Source of the DNA: Albula goreensis
Lineage: Eukaryota; Chordata; Actinopteri; Albuliformes; Albulidae
Reading direction: 5' to 3'
DNA: 64,000 nt
Assembly: GCA_022829145.1 (NCBI GenBank)
Contig: CM040748.1
Span: 26,420,501 to 26,484,500 of the forward strand
The notes beneath the pieces were generated by a model. That model worked only from the letters and a program-made list of their open reading frames with translations, ran no database searches and was not told where the DNA came from. This document shows, piece after piece, positions 1-10,900 of this stretch. The translations under genes and the position numbers were made by a program. Within the stretch, counting starts at the first letter, position 1; every line of letters starts with the position of its first letter.

Positions 1-225
1 TGTGGTAGGCTGTGTATTGCAAAGTCAAACCTAAGGCAAATATGCAATGTTCACAATGTTGATACGTGATCGCTAACATGCATGGCCCAGTTCAGAGGCT
101 AACATGCAGCATCCTCATTGTGTTGGTATGAAAACAGACCTGCCTAAAGGTTTCTTCACTGTGAGTGTGTTCTTGTGTTCATGTGCCATGCTCATCACTG
201 GTGTATGTGTGCTTGCCTGGACCAG

Positions 226-1069
226 TTTGCTGCCCAAGAGGAGAAGAGACAGAAGAACGAGAGGCTTCATCAGCACCAGAAACACGAGAACCAGATGAGG
301 GACCTTCAGCTGCAGTGTGACGCCAACATCCGGGAGCTCCAGCAGCTCCAGGTACACGACACAGAGTACCCGCACTGCACACCAGCCCACATGTTCAATA
401 TGGATTTACATATTCAAGATACAGATTCTGAGAGCAGTATCATCTTACAGTGCAGTTAGGTCAGACTGTAACACAGCTCTTGTGGTCTGTACAGAATGAG
501 AAGTGCCATCTTCTCATCGAGCATGAGACTCAGAAGCTGAAGGAGCTGGATGAGGAGCACAGCCGGGAACTGAAGGAGTGGAGGGAGAAACTGCGCCCCA
601 GGAAGAAGGTAAGAGAGCAAAACAGTGCTGCACCGTGGAGGTGGGCTCAGCGAGAATGTGAAGTGGTCCTGTATTTTAGATTTCTCGTTCGTTTTAACAG
701 TGCTTTAAATTGAAGCTGGTAAACCTCAAACTATAGCTCCTCTCAAAGTATGATTGTGTGAAAGTTTTAATTTTTGTCACTTATGGTTATTAATGACACA
801 GTTAACATCTGTTCAGTGTCTATAAAGTTAGTCTGTTCCAATTCCTCCTTTCTTTGTGATCTTTTGGTTATTTTGTGGTTCATCCTAAATGGTAAATGTG
901 GGTCTCTTACCTGACTCTGCAGGCGCTGGAGGAGGAATTTGCCAGGAAGATGCAGGAGCAGGAAGTCTTTTTCAAGATGAGCGGCGAGTCGGAATGCCTT
1001 AACCCCTCAGCCCAAAGTCGCATCTCCAAATTCTACCCCATCCCCAGCGTGCAATCCACAGGGTTCTAG
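226..1069 (+). CDS. slk: slk, STE20-like serine/threonine kinase: last three coding exons (5' partial)
   Basis: SLK is a GCK-family kinase acting on cytoskeleton, adhesion turnover and ERM proteins; the kinase domain lies left of this window. Visible exons are 226-351, 495-608 and 923-1069, each flanked by AG/GT sites, all phase 0, ending in TAG at 1067. They encode the end of the C-terminal coiled coil (ATH domain). Stretches such as [36 protein letters not shown] and [13 protein letters not shown] closely match vertebrate SLK as I remember it; the related kinase STK10/LOK is the alternative but fits less well. The final exon ends in a short Ser/Pro-rich tail (ISKFYPIPS) that differs from mammals. 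The gene runs towards col17a1 on the other strand. Splice sites are read by eye. Confidence 0.93.
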
Positions 1070-4000
1070 CCTACATACTTAGTGTACACTCCACAGGCCT
1101 CAAACCCCATCCTAATTGTTCACTCCAACAGGTGTAACCTGATTTCAAGTGTACACTCCACAAGGTTCTATCCCCATCTTTAGTGTACACTGCACAGTGT
1201 TCTAACCCCATCTTTAGTGTACACTCCATAGGGCTCTAACCCCATCTTTAGTGTACACTCCATAGGGCTCTAACCCCATCTTTAGTGTACACTCCATAGG
1301 ACTCTAACCCCATCTTTAGTGTACACTCCATAGGGCTCTAACCCCATCTTTAGTGTACACTCCACAGGGTACTAACCTACAGTACTCACTCAAGCACATA
1401 CAGGAGGCTCTACACAGATGGGACAGTGCTGGTGTCACAGAACGATTCCCACCCTCCCTCTTTCCCCACTGATGGCAATTAGCACCACTTGCAGAATACA
1501 TGGTGTCTGTTTACACAGCTAGTGGAACTGAAGGAAATGGTCCAAAACTACAGACTGTGCTGAACTGATCACAGAATGAATCGTTTCAATGAAGTCTTGT
1601 TGTTTTCTCACGTGTTTCTTAATTTTTGTTTGTTTGTGTGTTACTTTTTTTGTTTATACATAATGACTTTTGTGACATTTAGCCCCTACTTGGTGGGGGA
1701 GGGGGGGAGGGGGGTTAAAAGATAAGTTATGAAGGGGTTCCTTTACCATCAGTTCTAGAGTAGTATTTTCAAGTTCAGATGCAATACTGTATGTTGGCAC
1801 TACCTTTCCTGATATAGCTTCCAAAATGGTTCCGGCAGTTTACTGTTATAAACATGTGCAAACACATTACATGCAAGTAACATTTATTTCCTTCATTCAA
1901 AACCCAGTGCCTGAATTATTGGATTTAGCTGGCTTTTTTTAGAAGGTAAATGCAACACAACAGCTGCTAAAATTTCCCCCAAAATGATTTGCACTAAAGT
2001 AGCTGGAAATTTGTACAAACAATTAAATGCAGTTTAAATATATATTTAGCATATGAGGTGGTGGTTTAATTTAATCATGATGTTTTTAATAACACAATAG
2101 AATGTACTTTTGGTAAACAACAAAGTGCACATTTATAAGATGAAACCTCAAAGGCATGATATATTTTGTATATAAATAATTTGTCCTTTTAGAATAATGG
2201 ATAAATCACTTATGAGATGGTAAACAAGTGAAAAAACAGTGCTGCATGTGTTTGGTTACTCTTCCACTGAGCTGTGTGGTGTTACAGACCTTATCTCTGG
2301 AGTTTGTACATACTGCTGTGACAGTTCTTTAATCTTATTCATTACGGTCACTCATTTTTTAAGAGTGACAGTAACATGCCTTGTTTCTTTAGTTCAACTA
2401 AGAAACTTGAGTTACTTTAAAACTGTCTTTCATATCATGTAGTTGTTAAAGTGAAGGAATTGAGAGTACAGTAATGGTTTTGAGGTAGTGATGGATGAAT
2501 GAGGTGTTACCACATCAAAAATAGGTGAGGCCACATTTATCTATTAATTGTTTCAGCCAATCAGAAGGCTCTTTGCAAGAAAACACAATGGTTGGCTCAT
2601 ATCAGTAAGTCACTGGTAAGCCATGGTTCACCCATCACTGGTTTGCAGCTTCTTCTACAGCTGTGGCATACTTCCCTTGACTCATCTCCTTTGGAAATAC
2701 ATTTTAAATCAGTTTAACATTTTTATTGATAAAAGCTGTGAACTGTTCAAACAGTATTTTTTATGTCCAGTCTATGCTATGAACCTATTTGACACATTCT
2801 CCCAAACTCCTGGCTCATTCGTGGTGTTCCATATTTTAATACCAAAATATATATACTGAATCATGGCAATAGGGGATTGCATGTTTTTCCATTGTTAGTT
2901 CTTTATAGAATTACGTCATAATTTTATCACTAGTTCACTATCACTAGTTAATAGCCTATTTTTCCAAGAGAGTGTAAAAATACAGTTTAATTGCTAAACT
3001 TATACACAATATGATATCCTTGCAGCATCTGTTTTTGTTGTTGGGCAGAGGAGGGCATTCCTACGTCTTGATATAAATTACGTATTCACATATCATCTCC
3101 AGTTAGCTACTTGATTCTTATTCCATCTGGATTTAGGATGTGTCAGGTTGGTTGGTTCTTACATTTGTATCTCTGAATTTAACCGAATACTGCCACTATA
3201 ATTTACTGCAGACTTGTATCATTTATAATGCAGTGATAATTTTGAGTCAATCACACTCCTACTCATTTCCATGTGATGTTTTGTCTGTAATCAGCAGTCT
3301 AAATAATCAAAAAATGGATGTTTGAATAGACAGGCTTTTCATCATGCAGATGAAAACCTTCCCATCTCGTGCTTCATCTTGATGGATTGTTGCTGGCATC
3401 AACATGAAGTGCATGTCATTGGATTGGTTGTTATCTGCGTAATCCAAACAAAAAGTGTACATGAAGGATTGCTGAGTACTTATCTTGCCTGCTGGATCCT
3501 CTGGGAAAATGTATACATTGAGATTCCCATTTACTTTGTCTCTGTTACTATACATGTGCACAGTGGCATTGCGGATGGTTAAATCACCATCAGGAAAGTT
3601 GAAGTTTCTGTTCTGGTAATATTTTTAGTTTTAATGTTCATCGTTCAGATGGTTTAATTTCATGCCACTTGGGGAAATTGCAAGGACGTTTATCTGAATG
3701 TTTAAAATGTAAGACTTTTACAGTGTAGATTTTATGCAATTTATTGATTGGGTAGAATATTTTAAAATGTTTCTGTTGATTTACATTATGCCATGAATAA
3801 AACATTTATTGTAATTTAAATACAGGTTTGCTGTGATTCAGTTGCAAATTGCATTTAGCTTAACTAGACACAAATTGCCTTAATTTTGAATGGCGTATAC
3901 AAAGTATATCTATACAGATTTACATAGCTGAATCAGTCATACAAGCTTTCATGATAATCTGATATGCATAAGAAAGTTTAAACCTAGATTTAAGCACTTC

Positions 4001-4230
4001 ACTTTGTTCAAATGAAAAAGGGAACAGCTTTATTATCTTGTGCAAGTAATGCATTCATTACATCAAGTTTTTGTTTAACAGTGATTTGGTGAAGATATAC
4101 TGTTAATCTGCTTAATCTGTTTCTGTGAGAAAAGTATAACTACTCATAAAATGTATCCTTAAAAAGAACTAGAAAAGGACTTTGTCTATAAAAATACAAA
4201 ATAACATCACAATTTAGAAACAGAAATAAA
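1070..4230 (+). other. slk: slk 3' UTR and candidate polyadenylation signals
   Basis: About 2.7-3.2 kb of AT-rich sequence follows the slk stop codon with no recognisable coding exon. AATAAA hexamers occur at 3796-3801 and 4225-4230, and either could end the transcript. The col17a1 3' UTR comes in from the other side (stop at 4875, TTTATT near 4302), so the two transcripts end within a few hundred bases of each other or overlap. Confidence 0.55.
1080..1375. repeat. 34-bp tandem minisatellite in the slk 3' UTR
   Basis: About eight imperfect copies of a 34-bp unit, typified by CCCCATCTTTAGTGTACACT followed by CCATAGGGCTCTAA. The left copies (1080-1200) are degenerate and the copies at 1206, 1240, 1274 and onward are nearly identical. 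It begins right after the slk stop codon, so it is transcribed as part of the UTR. Confidence 0.85.
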
Positions 4231-4301
4231 AACAACATAAACATTACACCCTCTTCGCATCAGTTTTTAACTAGACACATACTTCAAAAAAAATTAAGTT
4301 T

Positions 4302-4874
4302 TTTTATTTCAGATAACATGCAGGGGTAAAAGGGTCACCCAGTAACAATTCCATAACACTAATCTAATTGAATAGTACCAAATATATACATTTAACCAGA
4401 AAGCTTTCACAAAAAAAAAAACACTCTTTAAAGTGTCCTGGTTGTTATTGCAGTTTGTATTGAATACCTGTTTTTATCTTATTTACAAATGGTTGAATCA
4501 AAGACATATTGATGATGACTGTAAGCTGTGCTTGCTCCTACACTTAAGATCACAGTCCAATGACACAGATTTACAGTTCAGTATGTGTTCTAAAATTCAG
4601 TGCTATATGGACCATTACCTATTAAGTCCCTCAAATCATAAATGTTACGTTCCTCCCTGACTTGACAAAGTAATGCAGAAATTTTCAATAGAAAAGCAGA
4701 ATAATCATTGCACCGGAAAGTAATCTATAGCAAAGTATTAAAGACTATCAATAGCTTACATATGATATATTTTGCTCTGTGCCCAATGATGAATGTACAC
4801 TGACCAGGTGAAAAGTTCACTTTTACTGGGTGCAGCTCCATAAATTAAAGCTGGTACAGTTTCATGCCTTCCCC
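4302..4874 (-). other. col17a1: col17a1 3' UTR with candidate poly(A) signal
   Basis: On the minus strand, sequence after the col17a1 TAA (4877-4875) is AT-rich and non-coding. TTTATT on the plus strand near 4302-4307 reads AATAAA on the minus strand and is the first plausible signal. No other gene is visible here. Confidence 0.45.
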
Positions 4875-4921
4875 TTAAGCGCCAATACTCCGTCTCTTCC
4901 TCTGTAAAGAAAATATCTCTC
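4875..4921 (-). CDS. col17a1: col17a1 terminal exon: conserved basic C-terminus
   Basis: After the acceptor TTCTAG (4922-4927) the exon completes a split Gly codon, then encodes [14 protein letters not shown] and TAA at 4877-4875. Human collagen XVII ends RRRRRSIAVKP, so the basic run and the RSI match. The other frame through this exon gives a longer ORF (4756-5019), but it does not fit the phase-1 junction. Confidence 0.85.
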
Positions 4922-7900
4922 CTAGAAGGAAAAACACAAGTGATACAACTGTTGGAACAATTGTGACATACACCACAGAAATGTCTCAAAGCATTCCCTT
5001 TAGAATGTTCAAAACGCATAGCAACATTCTCCTTACACCAGTGTTGATTGCATTTTCAGCCTTAAATATTTCAGATTGAAGGCATTTGTATAGATTTAGT
5101 ATTCCTGAAAAAAGTCTTGCAAATATGTTCCCTTCAATAGTTTTTTCTGCATTAGTATCATACTCATCTCCCAGACATAACATCATTAAAATACAAAACT
5201 TTGCACTGAAATTAATGAGTTGGTTTCTAACTTATGAAAGTGTGGCTAATGGTCAGTCAAACTGCAGTACCTTCTGCACCTTTTTGTCCTTGGACGCCTC
5301 CTTGGTATCCTGAGTATACTGGTCGTCCTGTACCACCTGCAGCAAATTAACAGATGTTTTAGTGAGCATAATGTGTAATGCAGTATAGTATGGTACTGAC
5401 TTCATGACTTGGGTTGTCTTTTTAGTGCTCATTGACAGTTGGAAAATTAATTATCAAGGAAAGGGATTACAAAGGTCTGGTATTGCATGAAAGGTGCAGT
5501 ACCTTTTTCTACTGTAGTATCATTCTCATCTCTCAGACACAATACCAGTGAAAAACAAAACTTTGCACTCAAACTAATGATTGACTAATGAAACATAAGT
5601 TTCTAACTTATGAAAGTGTGGTTAACGGTCAGTCAAACTGCAGTACCTCCTGCACCTTTATGTCCTTGGTAGCCTTCCTGGTATCCTGAGTATACTGGTT
5701 GTCCTGCATCACCTGCAGCAAATGAACAGATCTTTTAGTGAGCGTATTGTGTAATGCAGTATAGCATGGTACTGTGTACAGTAAGACTTCATGACTTGGG
5801 TTGTCTTTTTAGTGCTCATTGACAGTTTATTGACAGCAAAATTAATTATCACAGAAAGGGATTACAAAGGTCTAGTATTGCATGAAAGGTGCAGTACCTT
5901 TTTCTACAGTAGTATCACTCTCATCTCTCAGACACAACACCAGTGAAAAACAAAACTTTGCACTCAAACTAATGAGTTGTTTTCTAACTTATGAAAGTCT
6001 GGCTAATGGTCAGTCAAACTGCAGTACCTTCTGCACCTGTATTTCCTTGGAGGTCTCCTTGGTATCCTGAGTATACTGGTCGTCCTGTACCACCTGCAGC
6101 GAATTAACAGATCTTTTAGTGAGCAAAGCTTGATGCCCTTCACCGGAGGTAGCCATTGGGCCATCCTTGTGATAGCCATCAGGCTCCTAAACCGGGGAAC
6201 CATATCAGAAACTATGGGCAATAAGCTACATGACACGGGGCGGTATTGCATGAAAGGTGCAGTACCTTTTTCTACAGTAGTATCATTCTCATCTCTCTGA
6301 CTCAACACCAGTGAAAAACAAAACTTTGCACTCAAACTAATGATTGACTAATGAAACATAAGTTTCTAACTTATGAAAGTGTGGCTAATGGTCAGTCAAA
6401 CTGCAGTACCTTCTGCACCTTTTTGTCCTTGGAGGCCTCCTTGGTATCCTGAGTATACTGGTCGTCCTGTACCACCTGCAGCGAATTAACAGATGTTTTA
6501 GTGAGCATAATGTATAATGCAGTATAGTATGGTACTGACTTCATGACTTGGGTTGTCTTTTTAGTGCTCATTGACATATGCAAAATTAATTACCAAGGAA
6601 AGGGATTACAAAGGTCTAGTATTGCATGAAAGGTGCAGTACCTTTTTCTACAGTAGAATCATTCTCATCTCTCTGATACAACACCAGTGAAAAACAAAAC
6701 TTTGCACTCAAACTAATGAGTTGGTTTCTAACTTATGAAAGTCTGGCTAATGGTCTGTCAAACTGCAGTACCTTCTGCACCTGTATGTCCTTGGAGGCCT
6801 CCTTGGTATCCTGAGTATACTGGTCGTCCTGTACCACCTGCAGCGAATTAACAGATCTTTTAGTGAGCAAAGCTTGATGCCCTTCACCGGAGGTAGCCAT
6901 TGGGCCATCCTTGTGATAGCCATCAGGCTCCTAAACCGGGGAACCATATCAGAAACTATGGGCAATAAGCTACATGACACGGGGCGGTATTGCATGAAAG
7001 GTGCAGTACCTTTTTCTACAGTAGTATCACTCTCATCTCTCTGACTCAACACCAGTGAAAAACAAAACTTTGCACTCAAACTAATGATTGACTAATGAAA
7101 CATAAGTTTCTAACTTATGAAAGTGTGGTTAACGGTCAGTCAAACTGCAGTACCTTCTGCACCTTTTTGTCCTTGGAGGCCTCCTTGGTATCCTGAGTAT
7201 ACTGGTCGTCCTGTACCACCTGCAGCGAATTAACAGATCTTTTAGTGAGCATAATGTGTAATGCAGTATAGTATGGTACTGACTTCATGACTTGGGTTGT
7301 CTTTTTAGTGCTCATTGACAGTTGCAAAATTAATTACCAAGGAAAGGGATTACAAAGGTCTAGTATTGCATGAAAGGTGCAGTACCTTTTTCTACAGTAG
7401 TATCACTCTCATCTCTCAGACACAATACCAGTGAAAAACAAAACTTTGCACTCAAACTAATGAGTTGGTTTCTAACTTATGAAAGTCTGGCTAATGGTCT
7501 GTCAAACTGCAGTACCTTCTGCACCTGTATGTCCTTGGAGGCCTCCTTGGTATCCTGAGTATACTGGTTGTCCTGCATCACCTGCAGCGAATTAACAGAT
7601 CTTTTAGTGAGCATAATGTGTAATGCAGTACAGTATGGTACTGTGTACATTAAGACTGCATGACTTGGGTTGTCTTTTTAGTGCTCATCGACAGTTGCAA
7701 AATTAATTACCAAGGAAAGCGATTACAAAGGTCTGGTATTGTATGAAAGGTGCAGTACCTTTTTCTCCTTTAGGTCCAGGTTGCCCTCTCTCTCCTGGCC
7801 TCCCTGGCTGACCAGCAACGGAGCCATGTCCTGCGAGAAATAAAGAAGGGTTTTCTGACATGAGGTATTTTTAAAATTTTATTGTACCTCTATTTAACCA

Positions 7901-10900
7901 ATTTCAGTATTTTATCAGGCTATGCTGTTTGGATCCAGTGTGATTGCTCGCTTCAGCGTAAATGTATTCTTACTTCTCATATAATCTGAAATGGCGGCAG
8001 ACATGTCGTTAAGGGAACCACTGTTTCCTGGAGGCCCAGGGGGTCCTGGGGGCCCTGGGGGTCCCTGGATTGGGCGGGAATTGGTGTTGCTCTGGATGAC
8101 ATCCCGTAACAGGCCCTGGTCTGGTAAGAGATGAAAATGGGATGGTATCCATATGAGTCACTTGCACATCAGAAAAAGCAACCATGGACGAGCAATAGCA
8201 TATGCAAATATTCACATTACAAACAGACTATTTAATCAGAATCCTTTGTGACTGATAAGAGCACAAAAGAACAATGAAACGTCAGTGTTCTGGAGCACAG
8301 CCATTATTCTAGCTCAATGTAGCAGCACCTTTGCTTCAACAGGTTCACCTCATATTTCTATTGTGTATAAAGGCAACTTACAAATGAGTTTAAATAAGGT
8401 TTTTTATGTTTTACTTTAAAGTACTTCAGAATCGTAAATCTAAGAGAAAATACTAATTTCAGACATGATCAGATAAGCACTGTTGTTTTATTTTAGGGGT
8501 AATTGTAGGAAACCAAAGGTACTTACTCTTGATGTAATCTGTCACTTTAAGGGCCACGTTGGAGTAGTCAATGGTTTCAGGAACTCTCCTGCCATGAGCG
8601 TAGCCAGTGGCCTGGCTTTGACCAGAGTCGCCTCGCTCTCCTTTCTGACCTGGGGGACCAGGGGGACCAGGGGAACCTGGACGTCCTGAGACTAAAGAAC
8701 GCATGTTGTCACCTGCAACACAACACAGCACAGTGGTGAAAATGGCACCAAGCATGTCTGTGAAACACGAATCACCGACTGAAAACATGGAATACTCTTA
8801 GTTGTTCAGTAGCATTATAGCATTACACTACCCAATACTTATTTTAAGTTTTTGTGGAAGACACTTTCAAGACCTGAAGTGTCTATATCTTCTAGAAAGT
8901 GAAATATTTGAAAGCTTCCATATTTATGTAAATTTTAATCTAAATATTTTATTTGGCATGCTATGATGAATGGTTGAGGGTGAGAACACTTACTTCTAAG
9001 GAACTCCTGGAGCTCTGCACGGATTTGGAATCGGCCTTGGCTGTCTGCATTAGACACAAATCCCCTCCCAGCTTGTGGTGGACCAGGGGGCCCAGGGGGG
9101 CCAGGAGGCCCAGGGGGGCCACTGAACCCATCTCCTGAGAAAATAAAACAGATCCATTCACAAGTAGGTTAGATTGATTCCAAAAACTAAAACACATCTA
9201 GAAAAGTTCAAATCTGAACAGCGCTGAGAAAACTAGGTAAAACTATGTCTATTGATCGCCAGATCATCTTGGGGGCAGCCTGTAGTCTTGTGGCTAAGGT
9301 CCCTGCATGGGACCTCTGAGGTTGGTGGCTCAAGCCCCAGTCTTGTCACAACAAGAACACCATTGCTGTCAGGCCCTTGAGCAAGGCCCCCAACCCCAGA
9401 TTGCTCCCAGGGGATTGGCCCCAAATTGTAAGTCGCTTTGGATAAAAGCATCAGCTAAATGACTGAAATGTAATGTAATATCTATCACTATTCATTCAGT
9501 GAAATCACACTATCATCAAAACAATACTTGGACCCATCCTCTAAAAAACAACAACAAACAAATTTGCAGATTGGACTCCATCAGAGTAGTCTTGAATTGT
9601 GAGTACCTTTACTTTTGAGGGTTGCCAAATAGCATTATCATGTCAATTCAATCAGAATGTAGTATTACCAAAACCACGAAAAATACTGCTGCTGAAAAAG
9701 TTATAGCAGATTACAGCAGCAGATAGCTACATTGGTTAGTAATATGTACAATATAGGACAACACTCTCATTCATATCCTGTTTGTCTCTTCATATCAGTA
9801 TGCAGTTTATCCAAAATGGGACAGTAGTCTCATTTGCCCTGAACTCACGCCGTAGGTAGTCCCGAATTTCTTCCAGCCTAAGGCTTGAGCCAGTGCCTGT
9901 GGAGGGATTCCCTGGAGGGCCAGCTGGGCCTTGAACTCCTGGAGCACCAGGGGCCCCAGGGGGGCCAGGGGGACCAACCACTCTGTCATGTCTTAAAACT
10001 TCAAGGGGGAAAGCAAAGCAAAATTGAGAAATATAACATAAAAATGGTAAAATGTAATAAATAAGTGTTGAACTGATACTAGGCTAATGTAATTGTGCCT
10101 ACGTGTTTGTGATGTGCAAAATGCTGCCAACAGGAAAACAACTGGAGTATAACTGATTTATACAAATGCAGGCTGAATTTGTGTATCCTTATGCATTAAC
10201 TGTCTATGGTAAGGTTGCCATTCTAACATACAAACATGTTAAGGACCACATTTTCATTAAGCATAATAACCCCTATAAAAAACATCTACAGACACACTAC
10301 AGTCCCTTGAATGATTAGGGATGGTTAATAATCAGAAAAGTACCTTTATCTTTAAGTCCTCAATACATTTTCATTCATTCAACCTGCTCTAATTTTAGCA
10401 CAATTACCTGATTATCACTCGAATAGAATGTACCTTGACACTGTGTTTTTAGCTAACCACTGTGTTCATTAATTCACATTATTAATAAGACTTGCTTTAC
10501 TCAAACTGCCCCTGTGCCGAGCATCTGAATTGTATAAAGCTGGGCTGTTTGCAGGAACATCCCATCTTGTCTTGTGTGAATGGATGACAGATCTATGGCT
10601 AGCTGTGGCTCTTACCTGTGCCAGGTTGACCGGGAGGCCCAGGGGGGCCAGGGGGTCCAGGGCGTCCAGCTGTTTGACTAATACCTCGTTCTGGAAGTAG
10701 TGAATGGATAGCTCTTAGTTAAGATCAACGTCAGCATTAAGTGCTTGTTGAGATGGAATAGGGGAAACAGGATAGGCTGTGTGTGGATACATACAAAATA
10801 CTCAAATCATGCATGTGTGAAGACATCCTCATTAGAAAATGAGAAAAAAAGTCCCGTCTACCTTCATTAACCGTAAGAGTATTGTGTGAATGTCAACATC

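Noticed and set aside
4756-5019. 87-residue minus-strand ORF over the col17a1 terminal exon
   Set aside because: It uses a frame not compatible with the phase-1 junction; the compatible frame gives the conserved RKRRSIGA end.
6003-6335. 110-residue minus-strand ORF (also at 6747-7079) reading through exon B into the next intron
   Set aside because: It stays open by chance through the duplicated intron and reads exon A in the wrong frame; its two copies only reflect the 744-bp repeat.
5271-7581. Whether the array is a CRISPR-like or satellite repeat
   Set aside because: Vertebrate context, exon-bounded units with splice sites and open collagen-like frames explain it better.
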